This document shows positions 32,347 to 42,309 of a stretch of DNA of 64,000 bases, in pieces. This DNA is from a virus. Where the stretch lies: positions 1 through 64,000 of IMG/VR virus record IMGVR_UViG_3300045836_000083. One strand, 5' to 3'. Below the pieces are notes generated by a model. That model saw nothing but the letters and a program-made list of their open reading frames with translations. It did no database searches and had not been told where the DNA came from. Every line of letters starts with the position of its first letter. The stretch's first letter is position 1. The position numbers were made by a program, and so were the translations under genes.

Positions 32347-33528
32347 ATGCCTGAAAATGTAGCAACAGTAGATCAGCCTCAAATATTGGAACAACAGCAA
32401 CAAGCCGCGGTTGATAATGTAAATCAACAAATAGCAGAAAGTTTATGGAATAATGTGCCGAATGCCTATCAATCGTCGGAGCAACCAGACCAAAATGCTG
32501 CCAATACTGATCAACCAAAACCTAATGAAGTTGCTACACCAGATATTGATTCTCAAGAGTTATTAGGCGAGGATGAATATTTTCAAAAAAACTTTGGATT
32601 AAGCCTTAATGACTTTAAATCAAAATGGGAAACATTCAATAAACCGCAAGAGGCCGTACAGCCTCAAGAAGTAAAGTGGACATACGATGAATCCAAAGAA
32701 GATGAAATATATAATTATATTCATCAAAAAAGAGAGTTAGACCGCCTAGAAAAATATGATATCGCAGACGCAAACCAAGCAGCAGAAATTCTACGTGCAA
32801 ATCTCCAATATAAATACAAGGGCACTCTTTCATCTCAAGAAATAGATCGCTTATTTTCAAAACAGTATTCACTACCTACAAAGCCCATCCAAAGTTTAGA
32901 GCAGACAGACGAGGATTATGCATTGGCTACCCAAGCATGGGAACAACAGGTAAGTGAAAAACAAATGGATATGATTATAGAGGCTAAAATGACAAAGCCT
33001 GAATTATCCAAATTAAAAAGCCAAATAGTTCAACCAGAGATACAAAAGCCACAACTACAGCAACAAGGTCCAACCCAGGAAGAACTGGCTGCCGCAGAAG
33101 CTGGACGTAAGGCTTATTTAGGAGCATTGGAAAGTGGATATCAAAATTTTAAAGGATATAGTGTAGTAGCAAAAGACGGAGAAGTTCAATTGCCAATTAA
33201 CTATACTGTTACCCCCGAAGAATTAACTGCTTCCAAACAAACGCTTGAAAATTTTAATATTAATGATTTTTTCGGTTCACGCTGGTTTGATGAAAGTGGA
33301 AATCCTAAAGTAACTGTCATGCAAGAAGATTTGTATGATTTGGTTAATCGGGATAAAATTCATCAAAAAATAGCTAATGAGGCGGCTGCTCAAATGAAAG
33401 CCTACCTTATTAAAAACCAAAATAATATTAATCTTAATTCAGTAAATCAGAATATGGGGCCAACTGCAAATCAAGCACCTCCAAAAACTGAAAGTCAATC
33501 GTTAGCTGAGAATATTTGGAAGTTATAA
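32347..33528 (+). CDS. scaffolding protein candidate
   Basis: 393 residues, hydrophilic, Gln/Asn/Glu-rich and largely helical (ILEQQQQAAVDNVNQQIAESLW at the start, QSLAENIWKL at the end). It lies between portal and major capsid protein, where tailed phages encode the internal scaffold that guides capsid assembly. No sequence family is recognised; the call rests on position and composition. Confidence 0.65.
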   Translation: MPENVATVDQPQILEQQQQAAVDNVNQQIAESLWNNVPNAYQSSEQPDQNAANTDQPKPNEVATPDIDSQELLGEDEYFQKNFGLSLNDFKSKWETFNKPQEAVQPQEVKWTYDESKEDEIYNYIHQKRELDRLEKYDIADANQAAEILRANLQYKYKGTLSSQEIDRLFSKQYSLPTKPIQSLEQTDEDYALATQAWEQQVSEKQMDMIIEAKMTKPELSKLKSQIVQPEIQKPQLQQQGPTQEELAAAEAGRKAYLGALESGYQNFKGYSVVAKDGEVQLPINYTVTPEELTASKQTLENFNINDFFGSRWFDESGNPKVTVMQEDLYDLVNRDKIHQKIANEAAAQMKAYLIKNQNNINLNSVNQNMGPTANQAPPKTESQSLAENIWKL

Positions 33529-33554
33529 ACCTTCACAATTAAAAATTAAAAACA

Positions 33555-34994
33555 ATGGCAGGCATTCCTACCAGTAATATATTGCAACCCGGTAATATTT
33601 CAGTTTCCGGTGGTGCAAATAGAACACTCGTTTCCAATTTACAATTACTTACTCCACAGTACTATAAAACATTTGTTGAAAAATATGGGCCTGAAAACTG
33701 GACATGGTGGTTAGCCACATATGGAGGCATGGAACAAGTTTACAACCGTAATTTCTTCTGGTTTGAAAGCAGAGGTAAATTGCAAATTGGTATTCAACTT
33801 GCTTCCGATGTAACAGGGTTATCAGCAGGTTCAACTGCTGCTTGTACTTTGGCGGCTGGCTTCCATTATAATTCAGGTACTCAAACTCCATTAAGGGTTG
33901 GTGAAACAGTATATATCGCTTCTACAAACGTTGGAGCTGAAATTATAGCAATCACAGGAACTACCCCGAATGCTTTTACCTTTAATTTACGGCCAAAACA
34001 ATCTACTCAATCATTAGCATCTGCTGGTCAGGCATCTACCCTGCAAGCTACAGATGTATTAATTTTTGGTGGTCGTACGGACGTGGGGGAAGCATCTGGT
34101 ACAAGCGATCCTCAAGTTTATTTAACTCAACCGTACAATAATAACATTACTGAGTTTCACGATACCTGGTCAGCTACTGACTTGGGTGAAATGACAGATG
34201 TATATATTGATACTGGCGTAAGTGGTTCGCCTATTGGCGGTGCTGCACAAGCAGGCACAAGCTACTTTACATACATGGGGTTAACAAAAGCATCTCAACG
34301 TTTCGTTAATAACGTAGAACGTAAATTGATGTTTGGTGATGCAGTTACAAATACAGGATTAGGGACTACGACATCCGTCGGTTCACAAGGTGTTTTACCA
34401 TTTATTTTAGCTAACGGGGAAACTGTAAACTATTCAGTAGGTAATTTGGATATTGGATTTTTACATACTATGACGCGTGTAATGGATGTAAATGGATGTG
34501 TGAAACAAAATATGTGGATGGCAGATATTTTCCAACGCCAAGACTTTTCTGATGGTATTTTTACTCAATTCCCTGCTGGTTCTTTTGTTTGGGGATATGG
34601 TGAAAAGTCAGAAGAAGCTAGTCTAGCTTATGGTTTTAAAGTAATTGATATAGACGGGTATCGTTTCCAAATTTCTAAATACAGAAACTTTAACTCGGAA
34701 GCTTATACGGGTCTTACTCCTGTCAATGACTATTTCCGTAACTACGGTTTCCTGTGTCCAATGGGTGAAACCCCGGACGCTAAAACTCCATCAAGAGTAT
34801 ATAAGAATATTACCATAATGGCTCAACAACCCCCAAAAGGTGGTTCAGTCGGAAATGGTATCCGCGTATGGAACTGGGGTGGTGGTTCAACCAATCCAAC
34901 TGATGGAACATTGCGGGATAATATTGAAATGGCAACATATCGCGCAACACGTGTAGTTGCAGGCAACCAGTTTATCAATATTGTAGGAAGTTAA
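33555..34994 (+). CDS. major capsid protein
   Basis: 479 residues, predicted HK97-fold. The position behind the scaffold, the length and the composition (Thr/Ser/Gly/Asn-rich, strand-forming, with motifs such as YYKTFVEKYGPENWTWW at the start and MATYRATRVVAGNQF near the end) fit the capsid subunit of Bacteroidota podoviruses. A long perfect hairpin follows the stop codon, consistent with a highly expressed gene. Exact fold not verifiable here. Confidence 0.8.
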   Translation: MAGIPTSNILQPGNISVSGGANRTLVSNLQLLTPQYYKTFVEKYGPENWTWWLATYGGMEQVYNRNFFWFESRGKLQIGIQLASDVTGLSAGSTAACTLAAGFHYNSGTQTPLRVGETVYIASTNVGAEIIAITGTTPNAFTFNLRPKQSTQSLASAGQASTLQATDVLIFGGRTDVGEASGTSDPQVYLTQPYNNNITEFHDTWSATDLGEMTDVYIDTGVSGSPIGGAAQAGTSYFTYMGLTKASQRFVNNVERKLMFGDAVTNTGLGTTTSVGSQGVLPFILANGETVNYSVGNLDIGFLHTMTRVMDVNGCVKQNMWMADIFQRQDFSDGIFTQFPAGSFVWGYGEKSEEASLAYGFKVIDIDGYRFQISKYRNFNSEAYTGLTPVNDYFRNYGFLCPMGETPDAKTPSRVYKNITIMAQQPPKGGSVGNGIRVWNWGGGSTNPTDGTLRDNIEMATYRATRVVAGNQFINIVGS

Positions 34995-34998
34995 TTAT

Positions 34999-35037
34999 AT
35001 AGGTAAAGCCCATATAAAATATATGGGCTTTACCTAT
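34999..35037 (+). terminator. 17-bp perfect hairpin after the major capsid gene
   Basis: ATAGGTAAAGCCCATAT (34999-35015) pairs perfectly with ATATGGGCTTTACCTAT (35021-35037) around AAAAT. The following bases (CTTATTTATTAA) are only moderately T-rich. It may terminate, attenuate, or stabilise the capsid mRNA 3' end. Confidence 0.75.
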
Positions 35038-35106
35038 CTTATTTATTAATAGCGTAGTCCTGAAAAGGAGGTCACCCAAGCCTTAAATGCGCATAAAAAT
35101 TACTTT

Positions 35107-36012
35107 ATGGCAACCTTAAGAGATGTTCAATTCGCTATGCATGGCGAACAAGATGTGGTAAATAGTAACCACGATGATGATTATGTACCAGAGTTAAAAA
35201 TAAAAAAGACAGATAAGCCTGATGAAGATAATGGCTATGTAATTTTTAAATTAGTAAGAAAAAATAGTAATGGAGTTTATATACAGCCTATTGACTATGT
35301 AATAAATCCTAAAGAGCCAGAAAAAGGATTACAAATGATTCGACTTTTGGAAGGAGTTTCTTCTATATGGGCATCAGATCAAAAAGATATTCCAGAAGCT
35401 AAGGCGGGAAAGATGATGCGGTTCATAGAATGGCCTAAAGGATCAAGGTTTATGTCAGTACCTAAATGGGATAAGGCTAAGCTAGAATTTTTAGAATTGT
35501 GCTGCCATAATAGATTAAATCCAAATCGTACCAAAAGTAGTAAAACCGAGTTTTTTAAATATGACCCCGAGCATGTAGCGAAAGAAAAGTTAGCTCAGGA
35601 AACTAAGGAAATTGAAATGTTATTAAAGGCACAGCAACAGCCTTTTGAAAAAATGAAAAAACATGCCTTTTATTTAGGTATCAAACTTACCCATGATTTA
35701 ACAGGAGCACCCAAATCAGAGGAAGCAGTAAGAATGGAATATCTTATTTATGCTAAAAGAAATCCATCCGATTTTGAGGCAAGTTTTGATTCTAAAGAAG
35801 TAGACATATACTATAAAATAAGGCAAGCAGTTATTGATAGTAAATTGGATATAGCACGTGGGGACGGCCGAATATATTGGGGTAAAAATGGTGGTGTAGT
35901 TTGTAATATACCAAAATCAGATAATCCGATTAAATATTTAACAGAACTAGCATTGACCAATACAAAGGAAGGTAAAGAATTTAAGCAAGAACTTGAACGA
36001 ATTGTAACATAA
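35107..36012 (+). CDS. virion-region hypothetical protein
   Basis: 301 residues, charged, helical in the middle (EHVAKEKLAQETKEIEMLLKAQQ) with strand-rich ends. No family recognised. It lies between the capsid and connector genes in the virion operon. An AAAAGGAGG at 35063-35071 is 35 bases from its ATG, too far to serve as its ribosome site. Confidence 0.65.
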   Translation: MATLRDVQFAMHGEQDVVNSNHDDDYVPELKIKKTDKPDEDNGYVIFKLVRKNSNGVYIQPIDYVINPKEPEKGLQMIRLLEGVSSIWASDQKDIPEAKAGKMMRFIEWPKGSRFMSVPKWDKAKLEFLELCCHNRLNPNRTKSSKTEFFKYDPEHVAKEKLAQETKEIEMLLKAQQQPFEKMKKHAFYLGIKLTHDLTGAPKSEEAVRMEYLIYAKRNPSDFEASFDSKEVDIYYKIRQAVIDSKLDIARGDGRIYWGKNGGVVCNIPKSDNPIKYLTELALTNTKEGKEFKQELERIVT

Positions 36013-36026
36013 AAGGGAGGTAGGTT

Positions 36027-36698
36027 TTGGATATAAATCAAATGTATCAACTTATACGTTTTATTATTAGAAAAAACCAGAATGGTAATTTAAATCCTTC
36101 TGATTTTAATAATATTATTAACGTTGCACAAAGTGGGTACATGGATTACCTCCTGGGAGAATTTCAAAAATACACCCCTGGAAGACCGTGGGCCGCTGTA
36201 GAATTTGGCCAAAACCAAGATATTCGGCAGCGGCTTACACCTTTTATATCTTCACCAGTTCCATTAACTATTGATGGTAATGGAAAATCTACATACCCCA
36301 TAGATTTTATAAATGCTGATGCAATGTATTACGGCATTTATAATAGGCGTGTAAAATTTATTCAACAAGACAGGGTAGATAGTCATTTAAATAGTTATAT
36401 CGACCCAATATCCAATAATCCTGTGTATTTAGTGATTGATACAGGCTTTCAATTTTATCCTAAAAATTTAGGATCAGCTTCATTGTCATACATAAAAAAA
36501 CCGGCTACATTATTTTGGAACTCAACTACTGACATATATGGTCGTGTCAGTTATAATCCAACAGGAAGCGTACAACCACAATGGAATGACTTGGACAGTT
36601 TAGAAATCGTTGTTCGTGCTTTAATACAAGTAGGTGTCAATTTGCAGTTAAGAGATGTTGAGCAATATGCTAACCTTATTAAACAAGGAGGCCAATAA
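36027..36698 (+). CDS. head-tail connector / adaptor-like protein
   Basis: 223 residues. Begins at TTG 36027, preceded by a rare strong SD-like GGGAGG (36015-36020); the first ATG in frame is at 36042. The start MYQLIRFIIRKNQNGNLNPSDFNNIINVAQSGYMDYLLG and the strand-rich rest resemble connector or adaptor proteins of Bacteroidota podoviruses, which join head to tail. Overlaps the next start by one base. Confidence 0.6.
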   Translation: MDINQMYQLIRFIIRKNQNGNLNPSDFNNIINVAQSGYMDYLLGEFQKYTPGRPWAAVEFGQNQDIRQRLTPFISSPVPLTIDGNGKSTYPIDFINADAMYYGIYNRRVKFIQQDRVDSHLNSYIDPISNNPVYLVIDTGFQFYPKNLGSASLSYIKKPATLFWNSTTDIYGRVSYNPTGSVQPQWNDLDSLEIVVRALIQVGVNLQLRDVEQYANLIKQGGQ

Positions 36699-37342
36699 TG
36701 ATAAGAGGTGCATTTTTGGAATCCATTTTAATGCAGATATATGGCGAGAAAATAACAGATGATGCTGAAATTACCTATAACCTGGTAAATCTATATTGTC
36801 AGGAAGGAATTGCAGTAGCGGCACAAGCATCCTATAAAACTGCTATACAATTAGATGGGGTAGGATATATTAATAGTGGTTTTTATAGTACCTTTTCTGG
36901 ATTGCCTATAGTTCAAGATAACACTGATAATCTATGTTATAAGTTTGTACTTCCAGAAATTCCAGTAGGTATTGCCGCAAATATGGGGGTGGCTGAGGTA
37001 AGATTTAAAGGTTCAGATGGTTTTACTTCTTTCCCAGGTATCCCGTTAAGCATGAATCAATGGTCGTATTTTGATAGTATGCCTCCGATTGCTAATAAGG
37101 TTCTTTATTTACCAGAAGGGAAAACAGTAAGAGCCAAAACACCACTAATATTAAGTCTATATACAGCAACGGTAAAAATAATTAGTGGAGGAGATACAAC
37201 CGATCTAAACTCTGAGTTAAACGTTCCTCCCGATTCTATTCCTGTTATTCGTCAATATATTATAGAAAAACTTTTAGCCCAACGTTCAATATCAACTGAT
37301 GATGTAAATAATGGAAAAGATGATAATTTAAAACAATTATGA
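36698..37342 (+). CDS. connector/tail-region protein
   Basis: 214 residues, mixed fold (AYNLVNLYCQEG-type helices at the N-terminus, strands in the middle, and a helical C-terminus PVIRQYIIEKLLAQR). Located between the adaptor-like gene and the GroES-like gene, overlapping the latter by 4 bases. Probably a virion protein; no exact family named. Confidence 0.55.
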   Translation: MIRGAFLESILMQIYGEKITDDAEITYNLVNLYCQEGIAVAAQASYKTAIQLDGVGYINSGFYSTFSGLPIVQDNTDNLCYKFVLPEIPVGIAANMGVAEVRFKGSDGFTSFPGIPLSMNQWSYFDSMPPIANKVLYLPEGKTVRAKTPLILSLYTATVKIISGGDTTDLNSELNVPPDSIPVIRQYIIEKLLAQRSISTDDVNNGKDDNLKQL

Positions 37343-37608
37343 TAAAACCTATAAGAGATAATATTGTAGTACAAGCATTCCCATCAGATGAAATTTCAGA
37401 TGGCGGTATTTTTGTTTCAGAAGCACATAGAGAAGTAAGTTGCAAAATGAAGGTAATTGCAGTAGGAAATGGAACTAAAAAAGAGCCCATGAAACTAAAA
37501 CAGGGAGATGTCGTATTTAGAGTAAAGGGAATGGGAACAGAAATAGAAATTAATAAACAGACCTATTTTATAGTTAAACAATCGTGGTTAATTGCTCAAT
37601 TAAATTAA
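37339..37608 (+). CDS. GroES-like co-chaperonin (Cpn10)
   Basis: 89 residues, GroES length. IKPIRDNIVVQAFPSDEISDGGIFV is the first GroES strand with the mobile-loop region in the usual place; MKVIAVGNGTKK, LKQGDVVFRVKGMGTEI and YFIVKQSWLIAQL are the later Cpn10 landmarks (usual V-x-A-V-G-x-G, GD-x-V). It may replace host GroES on GroEL to fold the large capsid or tail proteins, as T4 gp31 does. It sits inside the virion operon. Confidence 0.85.
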   Translation: MIKPIRDNIVVQAFPSDEISDGGIFVSEAHREVSCKMKVIAVGNGTKKEPMKLKQGDVVFRVKGMGTEIEINKQTYFIVKQSWLIAQLN

Positions 37609-37609
37609 T

Positions 37610-38377
37610 ATGAGCCAACATCAACAATGGTGTGTTTTGGATGAGTGTATAAATTCCTATTTAGATGAGTCGGAACAAAGCATTCATAAATTCTACAAAA
37701 TATGGCAATTAGCTTTCAGGGTTATGACAGATCTTGGGATAGATTTTTTCTATCAAATTAAATCTGTAAAGCTCCCAGTTAATCCAAACTTCACTGTTAA
37801 TTTACCATCAGATTGTTTAAAGTGGACAAAAATAGGAGTACTTAATGATATAGGTGAAATAATTCCTTTAAAGTACAATGATAAACTAACATCCTATGGA
37901 CAGTTTCCCGGTAATAGGTTACAGAAAACACAGGATGATACATTATTCAATTTATTTCTTTTTAATACTCCTATATGGTATAACTATTGGACTGGTAACT
38001 CATTTTCTACGCTTTATGGAATGCCAAGTGGGGCACCCTTTGTAGGAAATTTTAAAGTAGATAATAATACTGGAATAATCCTTTTAAATGAAACATTTAC
38101 CTATCAATATATAATGGTTGAATATATTGCTAATCCGCAACAAGATCAGCAATACTTTATTCCAATTCAATTTAAAGAAGCTATTATAGCAGGGTTGGCA
38201 TGGTTGGATATTAGATCAATTCCATATTCTCGTAGAGGTAATTTAGGCGATAAGCGTGATAGGAAACATGAGTTTTATAATCAAAGGCGTCTAGCTTGGG
38301 CAAGATATCGACCACTTTACCTGACCGAAGCATACGAATGGGCGCAAACCAATACACGACTTACGGTAAAATTGTAA
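37610..38377 (+). CDS. tail/connector protein, tail-tube-like
   Basis: 255 residues, strand-rich with helices at both ends (QSIHKFYKIWQLAFRVM; RDRKHEFYNQRRLAWARYRP). Follows the GroES gene by 1 base and precedes the 1308-residue tail protein. Size and position fit a tail tubular A-type protein. No definite family recognised. Confidence 0.6.
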   Translation: MSQHQQWCVLDECINSYLDESEQSIHKFYKIWQLAFRVMTDLGIDFFYQIKSVKLPVNPNFTVNLPSDCLKWTKIGVLNDIGEIIPLKYNDKLTSYGQFPGNRLQKTQDDTLFNLFLFNTPIWYNYWTGNSFSTLYGMPSGAPFVGNFKVDNNTGIILLNETFTYQYIMVEYIANPQQDQQYFIPIQFKEAIIAGLAWLDIRSIPYSRRGNLGDKRDRKHEFYNQRRLAWARYRPLYLTEAYEWAQTNTRLTVKL

Positions 38378-38380
38378 AAT

Positions 38381-41300
38381 ATGGTTCAGGCATTCCCTTT
38401 TGGTGGTGTATTAAATACGGACGATCCTGATGAAGTAATACCAACTATTCATCACAGGAATGCGTCCAATATTATATTCAAAGGAAGCCAGCCACATCTA
38501 AGAATAGAAAATGTTCCAGGGACAAGAGAAAAAACAAATCCATTTTTAATTAACGATGGTAATAATCTAACCATAGGAAGATTTTACGACAGTGTAAAAA
38601 AGAGAATATTCTTTTTTAATTATCGGGGAGATTACAATAAGGCGATTTATATGTATGATACAGTAGCTTTATTGTTTTACAGGTTGGTAGAGGGAACGGT
38701 TAATGCAGATATAAACGCATTAGCTTTTACACAAAATGTTATAAGTAATATCAATATTATTTATGGCGACAGTGCGCAGGGAGATATATTGTATTGGATA
38801 GATGGTGACGGAACTCCAAAAAAGATTAATATTGATCGCGCTATAAGTGGTGGCTATGGAACTATAAAAAAATCATACTTAGAGGTAGCGAAAGAGCCAG
38901 CATATATTCCCCCTTATGTAGTATATGAAGATGATCCATCCAATACAGTAAATAACTGTAGGAAAAAATTATTTAGATTTAAAATAAGATGGGTTTTTGA
39001 TGATCACGACAAATCGGTAACAAGTAGCCAAAGTGAAATGCCTTTACCTATAAATGCTTTTGATCAAGCTACAGATTCCGATCCAACAAAAAACTGTCGT
39101 ATAGCTATAGTTTATCAAACAGGAGCATCTAATGTAAAAAAAATAGAAATATTAGCATCGAACTCGTTGGGAACAACAATGTCTGATTTTTATTTAGTAG
39201 CCTCTCTGGATAAAAGTGTAAATAATATAGCTGACAATGATGTTAATACGTTCCTATTTTATAATGATCAAGGGTATTCAAACATTGATATAACTGAAAG
39301 TGATCAAATTTTTGATTATGTTCCTATTCAGACTACTGTACAAACTGTATTAAACGGTAATGTTTTAGCGTATGGTAATATAACTGAGGGGTATTCAAAT
39401 CTTACTAATTTTAGTGATGGTTCTAATACTAGTAATATATCGAGTAATCAAGCTACCTATTATACCGGAATTTATTTTACTAAATTAATTGCTAATCAGT
39501 CGGGTGACAGTGGTTTTGGTTCAGGATCTATACATATAGTAATACGAGGGACTGTACTTTCATTAATAGGAACCCTTGATACCTATAGTGTATATTTAAC
39601 CGATGGGACTAGCTTAGATTATACGGTAAATAATGGAGATGGAGTTGCAGATGTAATAAACGGATTAAGAAATGCTGCAATATCTGCTGGATTTACAATT
39701 TTAAGCACTGGCAGTAATGATTTGTACATAACTAGAATCGCTACATCTCTTGCTAGAGCTATAATAACATCACCGAACTACCAATATAATTCTTTATTTA
39801 ATACATCCTTGAATGCTTATGATTGGTCGAGCAAATATGGGTTTGGGTTAGTATATTATGATCAAAAAGGCAGAACTAATGGAGTAGTTTATACTACGGG
39901 GTTTTCTATACAGACTATCCCTTATTCCGAAAGTTCAAACATCACACAAACGCCCTTATTGAATGCCACTATATATCATCAACCACCCATTTGGGCATAT
40001 TATTATCAATGGGTAAGGACAAAAAATTTAAGCAAAGATTTAAAATTACAATGGATAACAGACAGAACGTTTAAAGATACAGCAGCGGTTTCAGGAGTAT
40101 CTCAATATGCTTACATGAGTATCGAATCTGTAAATGTATTTGTTAGAAATAATCCCGGAAGCCCTTTAGGATACACCTTTGCAGCAGGAGATAGAGTGCG
40201 ATTTTTTAAGAGGTATAATGATGATACAACTACAGCTAATCTGTATGGTAATTCCAAGGATTTTGAAATTACCGGTTCGGTAACAGACCCTACTATCAAT
40301 GGAGCAACACAAGTAGGACAATTTATAAAAATATTGTTGCCTCCTACAGATGGTTCATTTGATTTTGGAACAGGCTTTAATAATTATTTTATAGAACTTT
40401 ATACTCCTGCTCAACCCGTAGCTAATAATTTAAATCTATACTATGAATTTGGAGAAAGGTATACGATTCAAAACCCAGGGTTATTAAATAGAACCCATCA
40501 AGGACAAACTCAAAATCAAATACAATCACTTCAACCAGCTTTATTCTCCCTTATAAAAGGGGATTTTTATGTAAGGTTAAGGTCTATACAGACAGGAAAT
40601 ATTTATACCTGGAATATACCATTATCGCCAGCAACAGGATTTAGATTTTTGGTTCCATTAAATTTTGTCGGGTCTAGTTATAATAACTCAAATGTAACAG
40701 CTCATAGCGTACCATTGGTAGGGATAGGAAACACCTTCGATGCATCTACAGATACAAGATGGTTAATATCAGTAGGAGGGACTGCTACCACTTTTAAGGT
40801 AGGTGGTTCTATATCCTTAAATTTTCCATCTTCCAGAACTGGTGATACGTGGACTATAATAGCCGTTAATAAATACCATGATATTTACCAATTAGTAGCC
40901 CCATTTGATTGTAGTGCAGCCGGAACTTATACGTTTGCAATTACTTCTGTATTTCATATAAATACAGGAGAAATAAGTGATTCTATAACACTTCAAAACG
41001 ACAATCTATTTTTAATTGCTGAATCAGTTAATAACCTAAGCGATAGGCAAGTAACATTTCTATCTTCTACCTTTACCCTTACAATAAATCACATTATTCC
41101 TCAAAGGATAATAGACCCTAATTTTTCTGATTTCTATATAAGTTCAGTAAATTCAAACGGTAGAGCATTCCCATTTGACGAAAATGCAAATCAAGTTAAT
41201 TATCCCACGATGTATCGGTGGTCATTAGCATATCAAACTGATACAAATATTAATCAGACATGCCGTTTTTATGCTCAGAATTTCGACACATTATTAAGAG

Positions 41301-42307
41301 ATTACGGGGCGATAATGAGAATGATGATATGGGATAAAAGACTAACTATATTCCAGGAAAGAAAGTGTGGACAAGTTGGTGTATATATGAAATTCATTAC
41401 TACAACCACAGGTAGCCAACAATTAATAACTAGTTCAGATATTATTACTACTAATAATGTTCAATATTATGCCGGAGAATATGGGGTGGGTAATCAAGGT
41501 GATAGTGTGGTTCAAAGTGGCTTTGTTTATTATTTTGTTGACCCAGTAAAAGGAGAACAATGCAGATTAAGTGGAGACGGCATAATACCTTTATCTACGC
41601 TTTATAAAACTAAAACATGGGCATCATCAAACATATCAAAGTATTTAAATACTTATAATTATACATATGGTGGGCCCGCTAGAATAACAGGGACATTCAA
41701 TATAAGAAAAGATAATGTAGGAGAATATTTATGTGTATTACAAGCAGGAGTATTAGGAGGAAATACTTTAATAGGGCAAACAATATCATTTGATGAAACG
41801 AAAAATTGTTTTACATCGTTTTATTCATTTGCACCCGAATGTATTGTGTGTGCAGATACTACATTGTATAGTTGGGTTAATGGTAAAATGTACATTCACG
41901 ATGTAATAACTAATGGGGGTATGAATGACTTTTATGGAATCAAATATGAGTCAAATATAAACAGGATATTCAATGAACATTTAATGCAAAAAAAATCATG
42001 GATTAGTGTAACTCAACTAGGTAATGTTATTTGGGATTGTCCGGAAATTTATACAAACGAAATGAGTTATGCAAATACACCACAACAAAGTAACCTTATA
42101 ACTCAGGACTTCAATAATACAGAGGGTCAATTTAATGCTAGTTTTCTTTCTGATATTAATTCACAAGGGGGCATTAGCGATGGTGATTCTTTAAAGGGGT
42201 CATTAATATCTATAACATTCAGATTAAGACTAGATGATGCCGGTAATTATTCATTTTTATCCGGTATATATATTAAGTTTATTGATTCTCCATTAAATGC
42301 ACAATAG
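38381..42307 (+). CDS. large tail protein (nozzle / tail-tube B-like)
   Basis: 1308 residues, strand-rich throughout. The start (VQAFPFGGVLNTDDPDEVIPTIHHRNASNIIFKG) and the size suit a tail tubular B/nozzle-type protein of T7-like podoviruses or the equivalent Bacteroidota tail protein ('stabilisation protein' in crAss-like phages). Several YDTVALLFYRL and ITFRLRLDDAGNYSF-type repeated strands are seen. Ends TAG, followed two bases later by the GNAT-like gene. Exact role unproven. Confidence 0.6.
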   Translation: MVQAFPFGGVLNTDDPDEVIPTIHHRNASNIIFKGSQPHLRIENVPGTREKTNPFLINDGNNLTIGRFYDSVKKRIFFFNYRGDYNKAIYMYDTVALLFYRLVEGTVNADINALAFTQNVISNINIIYGDSAQGDILYWIDGDGTPKKINIDRAISGGYGTIKKSYLEVAKEPAYIPPYVVYEDDPSNTVNNCRKKLFRFKIRWVFDDHDKSVTSSQSEMPLPINAFDQATDSDPTKNCRIAIVYQTGASNVKKIEILASNSLGTTMSDFYLVASLDKSVNNIADNDVNTFLFYNDQGYSNIDITESDQIFDYVPIQTTVQTVLNGNVLAYGNITEGYSNLTNFSDGSNTSNISSNQATYYTGIYFTKLIANQSGDSGFGSGSIHIVIRGTVLSLIGTLDTYSVYLTDGTSLDYTVNNGDGVADVINGLRNAAISAGFTILSTGSNDLYITRIATSLARAIITSPNYQYNSLFNTSLNAYDWSSKYGFGLVYYDQKGRTNGVVYTTGFSIQTIPYSESSNITQTPLLNATIYHQPPIWAYYYQWVRTKNLSKDLKLQWITDRTFKDTAAVSGVSQYAYMSIESVNVFVRNNPGSPLGYTFAAGDRVRFFKRYNDDTTTANLYGNSKDFEITGSVTDPTINGATQVGQFIKILLPPTDGSFDFGTGFNNYFIELYTPAQPVANNLNLYYEFGERYTIQNPGLLNRTHQGQTQNQIQSLQPALFSLIKGDFYVRLRSIQTGNIYTWNIPLSPATGFRFLVPLNFVGSSYNNSNVTAHSVPLVGIGNTFDASTDTRWLISVGGTATTFKVGGSISLNFPSSRTGDTWTIIAVNKYHDIYQLVAPFDCSAAGTYTFAITSVFHINTGEISDSITLQNDNLFLIAESVNNLSDRQVTFLSSTFTLTINHIIPQRIIDPNFSDFYISSVNSNGRAFPFDENANQVNYPTMYRWSLAYQTDTNINQTCRFYAQNFDTLLRDYGAIMRMMIWDKRLTIFQERKCGQVGVYMKFITTTTGSQQLITSSDIITTNNVQYYAGEYGVGNQGDSVVQSGFVYYFVDPVKGEQCRLSGDGIIPLSTLYKTKTWASSNISKYLNTYNYTYGGPARITGTFNIRKDNVGEYLCVLQAGVLGGNTLIGQTISFDETKNCFTSFYSFAPECIVCADTTLYSWVNGKMYIHDVITNGGMNDFYGIKYESNINRIFNEHLMQKKSWISVTQLGNVIWDCPEIYTNEMSYANTPQQSNLITQDFNNTEGQFNASFLSDINSQGGISDGDSLKGSLISITFRLRLDDAGNYSFLSGIYIKFIDSPLNAQ

Positions 42308-42309
42308 AT

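Noticed and set aside
35063-35071. AAAAGGAGG as the ribosome site of the gene at 35107
   Set aside because: It is 35 bases from the ATG, too far for normal use.
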